Shown: piece by piece, positions 8,837-18,511 of the stretch
Layout: every line of letters begins with the position of its first letter
Position numbering within the stretch: the stretch's first letter is position 1
Origin: Zoogloea sp041908905
Lineage (GTDB): Bacteria > Pseudomonadota > Gammaproteobacteria > Burkholderiales > Rhodocyclaceae
DNA: 64,000 nt
Assembly: GCF_041908905.1 (NCBI RefSeq)
Contig: NZ_JAYREK010000015.1
Span: forward strand, 19,933 to 83,932
Direction: 5' to 3'
The notes under the pieces: model-generated
The model's database searches: none
Told to the model about the DNA's origin: nothing
What the model saw: only the letters and a program-made list of their open reading frames with translations
Translations under genes and position numbers: made by a program

Positions 8837-10231
8837 TCACTCCCCCACCCCGCCGCCGGCATTCTTGGCCAGCTGCACCGCGGCCAGCAGGCGGCGGGTG
8901 GCGATGTCGTTGGCGCTGCGGCGGGCGGCGAGGTGGGCGGCCTGGGCGGTGACGACGTTGAGGTAGCTCACCGTGCCGGCCCGGTACTGGTTGACGGCGA
9001 TGGTCTCGGCCTCGGCGGCGGCGGTGACGGCCGCGGCCTGTTCGGCGGCGGCGGCTTCGAGCAGGCGCGCGCTGGCGAGGTTGTCCTCGACCTCCTGGAA
9101 GGCGGTCAGCACCGTCTGGCGGTAGGTGGCGATGGCCTTCTCCCAGCCGGCCTGGGCCTGGCCGACGGCGGCCTTCCTGGCGCCCCCGTCGAAGATCGCC
9201 GCCGCCAGCGTCGGGCCGAGGGACCAGTAGCGGCTGGGCACGGTAAGGAGATCCTCGATCCGCGCGTTGCGGAAGCCGGTGTTGCCCGACAGGCCCAGCA
9301 CCGGGAAGCGCGCCGCCTGGGCCGCGCCGATGGCGGCGTTGGCGGCGGCGACGCGGCGCTCGGCGGCGGCGATGTCGGGGCGGCGTTCGAGCAGCGCGGA
9401 CGGCAGCGTGACGGCCACCGGCGCCACCGGCAGCGGGGCTGCGGACGGCGCCAGGGTGAAGCCCGCCGGCGGCAGGCCGAGCAGCACCGCGATGGCGTGC
9501 TCGTACTGGCTGCGCGACAGGCTGGCGTCGAGGGCGGCGGCGCGGGTGCTGCGCAGCTGGCTCTCGGCCTGGGCCACATCGGCCTTGCCGGCGACGCCGG
9601 CGGCGTAGCGGTTGCGGGTGAGTTCGAGGGCGCGGGCGTAGGCGTCCACCGAGGCGTCGAGCAGGGCCTGCTGGCGCTCGGCGGCGCGCAGCTGGAAGTA
9701 GGTCTGGGCCAGCGTGGCCCGGGCCGACAGGCGCGCCGCGGCGAGGTCGGCGGCGCTGGCGGCGAGGCCGGCGTCGGCGCCTTCCACGGTGCGGGCGATG
9801 CGGCCCCACACGTCGAGCTCCCAGCTCACCGTGGCGCCCACGCTGAAGCTGTTGCGGGCCGGCGCGTTGCCGCTGGTGGCGGTGGCCGCCGAGCTGGCCG
9901 AGCGGGTTGCCCCGGCGCTGGCGTTGATGGCCGGAAACCACGCGGCCCGCGCCGCGTCGGCCAGGGCCAGCGCCTGGCGGTAGGCGGCCTCGGCGGCGCG
10001 CAGGTTCTGGTTGGAGATCTCGAGGCGGGCCTGCAGGTCGTCGAGCACCGGGTCGCCGAAGGCGGTCCACCAGTGATCGGCGGCGGGCTCGCGGGGCTCG
10101 GCGGGCTTCCAGTCGCCGAGCTCCTTGAAGGCCGCCGGCGTGTCGACGGTTGGGCGCTGGTAGTCGGGACCGGCGGCGCAGGCCGACAGCAGGACGGAAA
10201 CGAGGGCGGGGATCAGGGCGGATGTCTTCAT
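8837..10231 (-). CDS. RND efflux outer-membrane lipoprotein channel (OprM/NodT family)
   Basis: A 464-residue TolC-like outer membrane factor. The first 18 residues form a lipoprotein signal with lipobox LLSAC, so the protein should be acylated at Cys18 and anchored in the outer membrane. The body shows the two alpha-helical OEP repeats typical of NodT/OprM proteins, and the N-terminus has the usual AGPDYQRP sequence. It starts two bases after the mdtC-like stop and is the last gene of the efflux operon. It provides the exit duct for the MdtABC-like pump. Confidence 0.93.
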   Translation of the reverse strand: MKTSALIPALVSVLLSACAAGPDYQRPTVDTPAAFKELGDWKPAEPREPAADHWWTAFGDPVLDDLQARLEISNQNLRAAEAAYRQALALADAARAAWFPAINASAGATRSASSAATATSGNAPARNSFSVGATVSWELDVWGRIARTVEGADAGLAASAADLAAARLSARATLAQTYFQLRAAERQQALLDASVDAYARALELTRNRYAAGVAGKADVAQAESQLRSTRAAALDASLSRSQYEHAIAVLLGLPPAGFTLAPSAAPLPVAPVAVTLPSALLERRPDIAAAERRVAAANAAIGAAQAARFPVLGLSGNTGFRNARIEDLLTVPSRYWSLGPTLAAAIFDGGARKAAVGQAQAGWEKAIATYRQTVLTAFQEVEDNLASARLLEAAAAEQAAAVTAAAEAETIAVNQYRAGTVSYLNVVTAQAAHLAARRSANDIATRRLLAAVQLAKNAGGGVGE

Positions 10232-10233
10232 GG

Positions 10234-13200
10234 TCAGCGGGCGCTCTGGAGGCAGGCCTGCGGGGCGGCGGCGGGCTTCTTCCGCAGTTTGTCCATCATC
10301 ACGAACACCACCGGCGTGGTGTAGAGGGTGAGGATCTGGCTGAGTATCAGCCCGCCGACGATGGCGATACCCAGCGGCTGGCGCAGCTCGGCGCCGTCGC
10401 CCGTGCCGATGGCGAGCGGGATCGCCCCGAACAGCGCCGCCAGGGTGGTCATCAGGATCGGCCTGAAGCGCAGCAGGCAGGCGTGGTGGATGGCGTCGCG
10501 GGCGGTTTCGCCGAGGCTGCGCATGCGTTCGAGGGCGACGTCGATCATCATGATGGCGTTCTTCTTGACGATGCCGATCAGCAGGATCACGCCGATCATC
10601 GCGATCAGGCTGAACTCGAAGTCCACCGCCATCAGCGCCAGCAGCGCGCCGACGCCCGCCGAGGGCAGCGTGGACAGGATGGTGATGGGGTGCACCAGGC
10701 TCTCGTAGAGCATGCCGAGCACGATGTAGATGGTCACCAGCGCGGCGAGGATCAGCAGCGGCTGGGTGCTCATCGACTTCTGGAAGGCGCCGGCCGAGCC
10801 CTCGAAGCTGGTGCGGATGCCCACCGGCACGCCGATGCTGGCCAGCGCCGCGTCGATCGCCACCGTAGCCTCGCCGATGGAGCGCCCCTCGGGCAGCGCG
10901 AAGCTGATGGTGGCCGCCGCCGAGCCGCCCTGGTGGCTCACCGACAGGGGCGCCAGCGTGGTCTCGAAGCGGGCCACCGCCGACAGCGGCACCAGGCCGC
11001 CGGCCGGGGTGACGAGGGTCAGCCGGGCGAGGGACTCGGGCCCCTGCAGGTAATCCGGCATCGCCTCCATCACCACCCGGTACTGGTTGAGGGGGTTGTA
11101 GATGGTGGACACCTGGCGCTGGCCGTAGGCGTCGTTGAGCGCCGTAGTCACCGCGCGCATGGTGAGGCCGTGGCGGGCCAGCGCGTCGCGGTCGATCACC
11201 AGGCTGGTCTGGGGGCCCTTGTCCTGGGTGTCGGAGCTGACGTCGGTAATCTCGTCGAGGCGGCTCATGGCGTTGCGGATGCGCGGCTCCCAGCGGCGCA
11301 ATTCTTCGAGGCTGTCGGACTGCAGCGTGAACTGGAAGGACGAGTTGCCGGAGCGCCCGCCGATCCGGATGTCCTGCACCGGGCTGAGGTAGAGGCTGGC
11401 ACCGGGCACCTTGGCGAGCTTCTTGCGCAACCGGCCGATCACCGCGTCGACGGGCTCGCGCTCGTCAACAGGCTTGAGGGTAATGAACATTGACCCGTAG
11501 TTGCGCTGACCGCCGCCGGTGAAGCCGGTGACGTTGGCCACCGCCGGGTCGGCACCGACGATGGCCAGGAAGCTGTCCATCTTGCCGCGCATGGCCTGGA
11601 AGGAGATCGCCTGATCCGCCTCCACGAAGCCGCGGACGCGGCCGGTGTCCTGCTGCGGGAAGAAACCCTTGGGGATGGTGGTGTAGAGGTACACGTTGGC
11701 GCCGATCGTCGCCGCCAGCACCAGCAGCATCAGCCACGGGTGGGCCAGCGCCCAGCCCAGGCTGCGCCGGTAGCCGCCGGCAAGACGCGCCAGCCCACCG
11801 CCCACCAGGCGGTCGAAGCGACCGCGCTCGGCCTCCGGCGGGCGGTGGCGCAAGAGGCGCGCGCACATCATCGGCGTGGCGGTGAGGGAGATCACCATCG
11901 ACACCAGGATCGCCGCCGACAAGGTGACGGCAAACTCCCGGAACAAGCGCCCGACGATGCCCCCCATCGCCAGGATGGGGATGAAGGCGGCGATCAGTGA
12001 CAGGCTCATCGACAGCACCGTGAAGCCGATCTCCCGCGCACCCTTCAGCGCCGCCCGGCGCGGCGACATGCCCTCGTCCACGTGGCGGGCGATGTTCTCC
12101 AGCACCACGATGGCGTCGTCCACCACAAAGCCGGTGGCGATGGTGAGAGCCATCAGCGACAGGTTGTCGAGGCTGTAGCCGGCCAGGTACATCACCGCGA
12201 AGGTGCCGATCAGCGACACCGGCACCACGATGCCCGGGATCAGCGTGGCCGGCAGGTTGCGCAGGAACAAAAAGACCACCATCACCACCAGCGCCACCGA
12301 GATCACCAGCGTGCGCTCGACCTCCTTCAGCGAACCGCGGATGGTGGGCGTGCGGTCCATCACCACGGTGAGGTCGATGGCCGGCGAGATACTCGCCGAC
12401 AGGCGCGGCAGCAGCTCGTACACCCGGTCCACCGTCTCGATGATGTTGGCGCCGGGCTGGCGGTAGATCATCAGCAGCACCGCCGGGCGGCCGTTGGCGT
12501 AGCCGTAGTTGCGCTCGTTCTCCTCGCCGTCGCGCACCCGCGCCACGTCGGCCAGATGCACCGGGCTGCCGCCCTTCCACGAGACGATCAGCTGCCGGTA
12601 GTCGTCCGCCCGGCGGGCCTGATCGTTGGCGCCCACCTGCCAGGCGCGGTCCTCGCCCTCCAGCACGCCCTTGGGGCGGTTGGCGTTGGTGGCCACCAGC
12701 GCGCCGCGCACGTCGTCGAGGTTGAGGCGGTTGGCGGCCAGGCGATCCGGGTCCAGCTCGACGCGCACCGCCGGCAGCGAGCTGCCGCCGATGCTCACCT
12801 GCCCGACGCCCTCCACCTGCGCCAGGCGCTGGGCCAGCACCGTGGAGGCCGCGTCGTACATCTGCGGCCGGGCGAGGGTGGCCGAGGTCAGCGCGACGAT
12901 GAGGATCGGCGAATCGGCCGGGTTCACCTTGCGGTAGGTGGGGTTGCCGGGCAGGCTGGTGGGCAGCTGGCTGCGCGCTGCGTTGATCGCCGCCTGCACC
13001 TCCCGCGCCGCGCCGTCGATGCTGCGGGAAAGGTCGAACTGCAGCGTCACGCGGGTCGAGCCGAGGGTGGAATTGGAAGTCATCTCGGTGACCCCGGCGA
13101 TCTGCCCGAGCACCCGCTCCAGCGGCCCCGCCACCGTGGCCGCCATCACCTCCGGGCTCGCCCCGGGCAGGCTGGCCGAGACGGAGATCGTGGGGTATTC

Positions 13201-13320
13201 CACCTGGGGCAGCGGCGCCACCGGCAGCAGCCGGAACGCAATGATCCCCGCCAGCGCGATGGCCAGCGTCAGCAGGGTGGTGGCGACGGGGCGGAAGATG
13301 AACAGGCGGGAGAGGTTCAT
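10234..13320 (-). CDS. mdtC: RND efflux permease subunit, MdtC type
   Basis: A 1028-residue, 12-helix RND permease of the hydrophobe/amphiphile efflux family, full length. The N-terminus NLSRLFIFRPVATTLL and the QVEYPTI and GASPEVMAATV segments are typical of the MdtB/MdtC/MuxBC group. Proton-relay residues are visible: the aspartate pair in FVVDDAIV (TM4) and the lysine in GIVKKNAIMMID (TM10). In the known system MdtB and MdtC form a heterotrimer with MdtA and a TolC-type channel to export bile salts and some antibiotics. The drug range here is unknown. A repeat element of about 0.7 kb separates it from the upstream mdtB. Confidence 0.9.
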   Translation of the reverse strand: MNLSRLFIFRPVATTLLTLAIALAGIIAFRLLPVAPLPQVEYPTISVSASLPGASPEVMAATVAGPLERVLGQIAGVTEMTSNSTLGSTRVTLQFDLSRSIDGAAREVQAAINAARSQLPTSLPGNPTYRKVNPADSPILIVALTSATLARPQMYDAASTVLAQRLAQVEGVGQVSIGGSSLPAVRVELDPDRLAANRLNLDDVRGALVATNANRPKGVLEGEDRAWQVGANDQARRADDYRQLIVSWKGGSPVHLADVARVRDGEENERNYGYANGRPAVLLMIYRQPGANIIETVDRVYELLPRLSASISPAIDLTVVMDRTPTIRGSLKEVERTLVISVALVVMVVFLFLRNLPATLIPGIVVPVSLIGTFAVMYLAGYSLDNLSLMALTIATGFVVDDAIVVLENIARHVDEGMSPRRAALKGAREIGFTVLSMSLSLIAAFIPILAMGGIVGRLFREFAVTLSAAILVSMVISLTATPMMCARLLRHRPPEAERGRFDRLVGGGLARLAGGYRRSLGWALAHPWLMLLVLAATIGANVYLYTTIPKGFFPQQDTGRVRGFVEADQAISFQAMRGKMDSFLAIVGADPAVANVTGFTGGGQRNYGSMFITLKPVDEREPVDAVIGRLRKKLAKVPGASLYLSPVQDIRIGGRSGNSSFQFTLQSDSLEELRRWEPRIRNAMSRLDEITDVSSDTQDKGPQTSLVIDRDALARHGLTMRAVTTALNDAYGQRQVSTIYNPLNQYRVVMEAMPDYLQGPESLARLTLVTPAGGLVPLSAVARFETTLAPLSVSHQGGSAAATISFALPEGRSIGEATVAIDAALASIGVPVGIRTSFEGSAGAFQKSMSTQPLLILAALVTIYIVLGMLYESLVHPITILSTLPSAGVGALLALMAVDFEFSLIAMIGVILLIGIVKKNAIMMIDVALERMRSLGETARDAIHHACLLRFRPILMTTLAALFGAIPLAIGTGDGAELRQPLGIAIVGGLILSQILTLYTTPVVFVMMDKLRKKPAAAPQACLQSAR

Positions 13321-13528
13321 CCGGTGGCGCTCCGGAGGGTGTTTGCGGCGCCCTGCTTCTGCGACCGTGGGGAGTCACGGCCCTCGCTGCTTGATGTCCG
13401 CTGATGGGGACCAGCCGCGTTCCGTTCGCCGGGTTTGCACACCAAACGGTTTGCGGATCGCTGATGGAGACCAGCGGCTTTCCGTTGTTTGGCGTTCCGT
13501 TGGCCGGGTCGCGCCCCGGCGGGCGCCC

Positions 13529-13554
13529 TACTTCTTTGCGTCGCCAAAGAAGTA
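13529..13554. repeat. Perfect palindrome (left copy) inside the repeat element
   Basis: Ten-base arms TACTTCTTTG and CAAAGAAGTA flank a six-base spacer. The same unit recurs in inverted orientation at 13933-13960. Confidence 0.85.
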
Positions 13555-13932
13555 GGCAATAATGGCGACCCGGCTTCCCCGGTCGTCGGCTTCGCCGACG
13601 ACTCCCCTGCGCTGCTCGCATCGGGCGGCCGGCGCAGAACTCGCCCGCTACGCGGGCTCAGACAGCTGCGCCGGAAGGCCCCGCCCGCTGCTGCGCTGCT
13701 CGGCGGCTCAGAAGGGGCTTTCACCCAGCACCGCGCCTTTACTGAAGAGGTTTGTGTAATCAGCGAATCGACCGGAACTTCTGCTTTTGCGTCGATCACA
13801 CATGCCCGTGCTGAAACGCTCGGTGATTCCGAAAAGCCCCTTCCGGGGCGCCTGTTGCGAGCAGCGCAGGGGAGTCGTCTGATCAAGCACAGCTTGAGCA
13901 GACGACCGGCTCGGCGGGGTCGCCTTTCTTGG

Positions 13933-13960
13933 TTACTTCTTTGGCGACGCAAAGAAGTAA
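13933..13960. repeat. Perfect palindrome (right copy) inside the repeat element
   Basis: Eleven-base arms TTACTTCTTTG and CAAAGAAGTAA flank a six-base spacer. It is the partner of the palindrome at 13529-13554. Confidence 0.85.
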
Positions 13961-14140
13961 CCCGCCCGCTGGGCGTAGGCGGGGTTTCGCGAAGCACCGC
14001 TTCGCGCCGCCGAAGCCGGCCGGGTGTGCAAACCCGGCCGTGGAACCGGGACCCGGCCAATGCAAGGCCAAACAACGGAAAGCCCCTGGTCTCCATCAGC
14101 GGACGATAAACAACAGCCGCCGGCCCAGCGCAGGGAGCCA

Positions 14141-17100
14141 TCACTTCCTCCCCACCCGATCAAACGCCAGATAAATCACCGGCGTGGTGAACAGCGTCAG
14201 CACCTGGCTCACCAGCAGCCCCCCCACCAGCGTGATCCCCAGCGGCTGGCGCAGTTCCGACCCCACGCCGGAGCCCAGCATCAGCGGCAGCGCGCCCAGG
14301 AGTGCGGCGAGGGTGGTCATCAGGATCGGCCGGAAGCGCAGCAGGCAGGCCTGGAAGATCGCCTCGCGGGGGGGCAGGCCATCGTGGCGCTGCGCCTCGA
14401 GGGCGAAGTCGATCATCATGATGGCGTTCTTTTTGACGATGCCGATCAGGAGCACGATGCCGATGATGCCCACGATGCCCAGCTCGCTGCGCGCCACCAG
14501 CAGCGCCAGCAGCGCGCCGACGCCGGCCGAGGGCAGCGTGGACAGGATGGTGATCGGGTGGATGTAGCTCTCGTAGAGCACGCCGAGCACGATGTACATG
14601 GTCACCACGGCGGCGAGGATCAGCAGCAGCGTGCTGCTGAGCGAGGCCTGGAAGGCCAGCGCGGCGCCCTGGAAGCGGGTCTCGATGCTCGCCGGCAGGC
14701 CCAGCCCGGCCTCAGCGGCGCGGATCGCCTCGACGGCGTCGCCCAGCGCCACGCCCGGGGCGAGGTTGAAGGAGACCGTCGCCGCGGGGAACTGCCCCAC
14801 GTGGTTCACCGCCAGCATCGCCGGCCGCTCGCTCACCTGCACCACCGCCGACAGGGGCACCTGCACGCCCCCGGTACCGGGCACGTAGAGCTTGGCGATG
14901 GCCTCGGGGCCACGGCGAAACTCCGGCGCCACCTCCAGCACCACCCGGTACTGGCTGGCCTGGGTGAAGATCGTCGAGATCAGGCGCTGGCCGTAGGCGT
15001 TGTAGAGGGCGTTGTCGATGGCCGCGGTGCTCACGCCCAGGCGGCTGGCGGCGGCGCGGTCGATCTGCAGCCAGGCCTGCAGGCCCTTGTCCTGCCAGTC
15101 GCTGGCCACGTCGGCGAGCTGCGGCAGGCCGCGCAGGTGCTCGACGAGGCGCGGCACCCAGGCGGCCAGCGCGTCGGCATCCGGCGAGCTCAGCGAGAAC
15201 TGGTACTGGGTGCGGCTCACCCGGTCTTCGATGGACAGATCCTGCACCGGCTGCATGTAGAGCCGGATGCCGGCCACCCGCTCGAGTTCGGGGCCGAGGC
15301 GGCGGATCACCTCGGAGGCGCTGGCGTCGCGCTCGGCGAGCGGCTTGAGGCTGATCAGCATGCGCCCGCTGTTGAGCGTCGCGTTGCTGCCATCCACGCC
15401 GATGAAGGACGACAGCCCGGCCACCGCCGGGTCTCGGAGCACCACCTCGGCGACCGCCTGCTGGCGCTCGGCCATCGCGGCAAACGAGACCGACTGGTCC
15501 GCCTCGGTGATGCCCTGGATCGCCCCGGTGTCCTGCACCGGAAAGAAGCCCTTGGGCACCAGCACATACAGCAGCACCGTGAGCGCCAGAGTGGCGCCGG
15601 CCACGATCAGGGTGAGCCCCTGGCGCGCCAGCACCCACTCGAGCATCACCCCGTAGCGGGCGATCACCCGGTCGAAGAAGGCGCCGGTGGCCTTGTAGAA
15701 GCGGCCCTGCTCGGCCTCGGGCACGTGGCGCAAGAGGCGCGCGCACATCATCGGCGTCAGCGTGAGCGAGACGAAGGCGGAGATCAGGATCGCCACCGCC
15801 ATGGTGATCGCGAACTCCCGGAACAGCCGCCCGACCACGTCGGCCATGAACAGCAGCGGGATCAGCACCGCGATCAGCGAGATGGTGAGGGAGATGATCG
15901 TGAAGCCGATCTGCCGGGCGCCCTTCAGCGCCGCGGCCATCGGCGACTCGCCCTCTTCCACGTAGCGGGCGATGTTCTCGATCATCACGATGGCGTCGTC
16001 CACCACGAAGCCGGTGGAGATGGTGAGCGCCATCAGGCTCAGGTTGTTGAGGCTGAAGCCGGCCAGGTACATCACCCCGAAGGTGCCGACGATGGACAGC
16101 GGCACCGCCACGCTGGGGATGATGGTGGCCGGCACGCTGCGCAGGAACAGGAAGATCACCATCACCACCAGCGCCACCGCCATCAGGAGCTCGTGCTGCA
16201 CGTCGCGCACCGAGGCGCGGATGGTGGTGGTGCGGTCGTTGATGACCCGCACATCGAGCGAGGCCGGCAGGCTGGCGGTCATCTGGGGCAGCAGCGCGAC
16301 GACCTTGTCGGCCACGTCGATCACGTTGGCGCCAGGCTGGCGCTGCACGTTGATGATCACCGCATCGCTGCGGTCGGCCCAGGCGGCGAGGCGCAGGTTC
16401 TCGGCGCCATCCACCAGCGTGGCCACGTCGGACAGGCGCACCGGGTTGCCGTTTTTATAGGCGACGATCAGGCGGGCGTATTCATCCGCCGAGCGCAGCT
16501 GGTCGTTGGCGTCGAGGGTCGAGGCCCGCCGCGGGCCGTCGAAGCTGCCCTTGGCCTGGGTCACGTTGGCGTTGGCGACGGCCGTGCGGATGTCCTCCAG
16601 GCCCAGCCCGTAGGCCGCGGCGGCGGTGGGGTTCACCTGCACCCGCACCGCCGGGCGGCGCCCGCCGGCGATGCTCACCAGGCCCACCCCCGGCACCTGG
16701 GCGATCTTCTGGGCCAGGCGGCTCTCGACGAGGTCGTGGATGCGGGTGATCGGCAGGCTGGGCGAGCTCACCGCGAGGGTCAGGATCGGCGTATCCGCCG
16801 GGTTCACCTTGCTGTAGGTGGGCGGCGCCGGCAGGTCGGTGGGCAGCAGGTTGGCCGCCGCGTTGATGGCCGCCTGCACCTGCTGCTCGGCCACGTCCAG
16901 GCCCATGCTGAGGGAGAAGCGCAGGGTGATCACCGAGGCGCCGCCCGAGCTCACCGACGACATGTCGTCCAGCCCCGGCATCTGGCCGAACTGGCGCTCC
17001 AGGGGCGCGGTGATCGCCGAGGTCATCACATCGGGGCTGGCCCCGGGGTAGAGCGTGCGGACCTGGATGGTGGGGTAATCCACCTCCGGCAGCGCCGAGA

Positions 17101-17200
17101 TCGGCAGCAGCCGGTAGGCCACCAGCCCGGCCAGCAGGATCGCCACCATCAGCAGCGAGGTCGCCACCGGGCGCAGGATGAAGAGGCGCGAGGGGTTCAT
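14141..17200 (-). CDS. mdtB: RND efflux permease subunit, MdtB type
   Basis: A 1019-residue RND permease, paralogous to the MdtC-type protein downstream. It begins NPSRLFILRPVATSLL with the EVDYPTIQV segment usual in MdtB. The TM4 aspartate pair (GFVVDDAIV) and the TM10 lysine (GIVKKNAIMMID) are both present, so it should be proton-coupled. It lies 39 bases after the mdtA-like adaptor gene. Two different RND subunits in one operon indicate a heteromeric pump. The B/C assignment follows gene order and N-terminal features and is less certain than the family call. Confidence 0.88.
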   Translation of the reverse strand: MNPSRLFILRPVATSLLMVAILLAGLVAYRLLPISALPEVDYPTIQVRTLYPGASPDVMTSAITAPLERQFGQMPGLDDMSSVSSGGASVITLRFSLSMGLDVAEQQVQAAINAAANLLPTDLPAPPTYSKVNPADTPILTLAVSSPSLPITRIHDLVESRLAQKIAQVPGVGLVSIAGGRRPAVRVQVNPTAAAAYGLGLEDIRTAVANANVTQAKGSFDGPRRASTLDANDQLRSADEYARLIVAYKNGNPVRLSDVATLVDGAENLRLAAWADRSDAVIINVQRQPGANVIDVADKVVALLPQMTASLPASLDVRVINDRTTTIRASVRDVQHELLMAVALVVMVIFLFLRSVPATIIPSVAVPLSIVGTFGVMYLAGFSLNNLSLMALTISTGFVVDDAIVMIENIARYVEEGESPMAAALKGARQIGFTIISLTISLIAVLIPLLFMADVVGRLFREFAITMAVAILISAFVSLTLTPMMCARLLRHVPEAEQGRFYKATGAFFDRVIARYGVMLEWVLARQGLTLIVAGATLALTVLLYVLVPKGFFPVQDTGAIQGITEADQSVSFAAMAERQQAVAEVVLRDPAVAGLSSFIGVDGSNATLNSGRMLISLKPLAERDASASEVIRRLGPELERVAGIRLYMQPVQDLSIEDRVSRTQYQFSLSSPDADALAAWVPRLVEHLRGLPQLADVASDWQDKGLQAWLQIDRAAASRLGVSTAAIDNALYNAYGQRLISTIFTQASQYRVVLEVAPEFRRGPEAIAKLYVPGTGGVQVPLSAVVQVSERPAMLAVNHVGQFPAATVSFNLAPGVALGDAVEAIRAAEAGLGLPASIETRFQGAALAFQASLSSTLLLILAAVVTMYIVLGVLYESYIHPITILSTLPSAGVGALLALLVARSELGIVGIIGIVLLIGIVKKNAIMMIDFALEAQRHDGLPPREAIFQACLLRFRPILMTTLAALLGALPLMLGSGVGSELRQPLGITLVGGLLVSQVLTLFTTPVIYLAFDRVGRK

Positions 17201-17239
17201 GCGGGCCGCCCCCTAAAGGCCAGATTGCCGGCGCCCACC

Positions 17240-18511
17240 TCAGTGCCCCGGCCGGCCGCCACCACCGCGCTTCGACTCGCGGCCCGGCGCGTCGACGGCC
17301 TTCGGGTCGATGGCCTCGACCTTGGCGCCGTCCTTCAGCTTGTCGAGCCCATCGACCACCACCCTGTCGCCGGCCGCGAGGCCTTCTTCGACCGCCGCCA
17401 GCGGGCCGTCGGCGGGCCCGAGCTTCACCGGCACCGCGGCCACCGTGCCGTCGGCCCCCAGCCTGTACACATAGCTGCCCTTGGCCCCCTGCTGCACCGC
17501 CGCGGTGGGCACCGCGACGACGCCGCGCAGGGTGTCGAGCAGCAGGCGCACATTGACGAACTGGTTGGGGAACAGGCTGCCGTCCCGGTTGGCGTATTCG
17601 GCCTTCAACTTGACGGTGCCGGTGGCGCTGTCGATCAGGCTGTCGACCGCCAGCAGGCGGCCCTCGGCAAGGCGGGTCTTCAGGTCCCGGTCCCAGGCCT
17701 CGACGGCCAGCGGCTGCCGGGCGCGCAGGCGCTGCAGGATCGCCGGCAGGCGGTCCTCCGGCACGGCGAAGACGGCGGTGATCGGGCTCAGCTGGGCGAT
17801 GGTCACGAGGCCGGCGGCATCGGAGGCCTTCACGATGTTGCCCGGGTCCACCGCCCGCAGGCCGGCGCGGCCGGCGATCGGCGCCCGGATGGTGGTGTAG
17901 GAGAGCTGCAGCGCGGCGCTCTTCACCGCCGCCTCGTCGGCCTGCACGGTGCCCTGGTACTGGCGCACCAGCGCCGCCTGGGTGTCCACCTGCTGTTTGG
18001 CGATGGAGTCCTGGGCGAGCAGGCCCTGGTAGCGTTCGAGGTCGAGCTGGGCGTTCTTGAGGAGCGCCGCGTCGCGGGCGAGCTGGCCCTGGGCCTGGGC
18101 CAGCGCGGCCTTGAAGGGCTCCGGGTCGATGCGGGCCAGCACCGCGCCGGCGGCCACCGCCTGGCCTTCGGTGAAGGCCACCTCCAGCAGCGGGCCATCC
18201 ACCCGCGTCCGCACCACCACCTGGTTGCGCGGCACCACGCTGCCGATGGCCGGCACCTGGACCCGGATGTCGGCGGTGCCGACGGTGGCGAGGCTCACCG
18301 GCGTCGGCCGATCCCCCCGCCCGCCCGGCCCGCCGGGGCGGCCCGAGGCGCTCTTGCCCTTGCCGTTCGGATTCGCCTCCCCCTCCGGCGCCGCGCCGCG
18401 CTGGCTGGCGTACCAGCCCCCCGCGGCGATCAGCGCAAGGCCGACGGCCCAGATCCACAGGCGGCGTTTTTTCGGGGAGGGGGCAAGGGACGACGGGGAG
18501 TCACTGGACAT
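17240..18511 (-). CDS. mdtA: RND efflux periplasmic adaptor, MdtA type
   Basis: A membrane-fusion protein of about 423 residues. An N-terminal anchor helix (IWAVGLALIAAGGWYAS) is followed by a low-complexity Gly/Lys/Arg linker, a lipoyl/barrel-sandwich hybrid domain split around a helical hairpin (the hairpin around QGQLARDAALLKNAQLDLERYQGLLAQ), then beta-barrel and membrane-proximal domains. It links the inner-membrane RND trimer to the outer-membrane channel. The ATG at 18511 was chosen because it places the anchor helix normally; an in-frame TTG at 18556 is possible. First gene of the efflux operon. Confidence 0.9.
   Translation of the reverse strand: MSSDSPSSLAPSPKKRRLWIWAVGLALIAAGGWYASQRGAAPEGEANPNGKGKSASGRPGGPGGRGDRPTPVSLATVGTADIRVQVPAIGSVVPRNQVVVRTRVDGPLLEVAFTEGQAVAAGAVLARIDPEPFKAALAQAQGQLARDAALLKNAQLDLERYQGLLAQDSIAKQQVDTQAALVRQYQGTVQADEAAVKSAALQLSYTTIRAPIAGRAGLRAVDPGNIVKASDAAGLVTIAQLSPITAVFAVPEDRLPAILQRLRARQPLAVEAWDRDLKTRLAEGRLLAVDSLIDSATGTVKLKAEYANRDGSLFPNQFVNVRLLLDTLRGVVAVPTAAVQQGAKGSYVYRLGADGTVAAVPVKLGPADGPLAAVEEGLAAGDRVVVDGLDKLKDGAKVEAIDPKAVDAPGRESKRGGGGRPGH

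Larger units (their letters stand above)
13396..14102. repeat. Nested inverted-repeat element between mdtB and mdtC
   Basis: The 820-base gap between two genes that normally abut holds a large imperfect palindrome. Matching arms, outer to inner: 13460-13493 against 14067-14100 (one mismatch over 34 bases); GTTTGCACAC-type segments at 13429-13442 and 14024-14037 (exact); 28-base palindromes at 13528-13555 and 13933-13960; the block ending ACTCCCCTGCGCTGCTCGCA at 13601-13620 against 13858-13877; and GGGGCTTT near 13714 against AAAGCCCC near 13832. The outer segment is also tandemly duplicated on the left (13400-13415 and 13460-13475). Short open frames inside it show no protein-like character. 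I see no transposase and no convincing target-site duplication. It resembles a MITE- or REPIN-type non-autonomous repeat. Confidence 0.8.

Noticed and set aside
13396..14102. Small proteins encoded inside the inverted-repeat element
   Set aside because: Frames on both strands exist only because of the palindromic GC-rich sequence; none has a ribosome-binding site or protein-like composition.
13396..14102. CRISPR array between mdtB and mdtC
   Set aside because: Repeats are inverted and nested, not regularly spaced direct repeats, and no cas genes are present.
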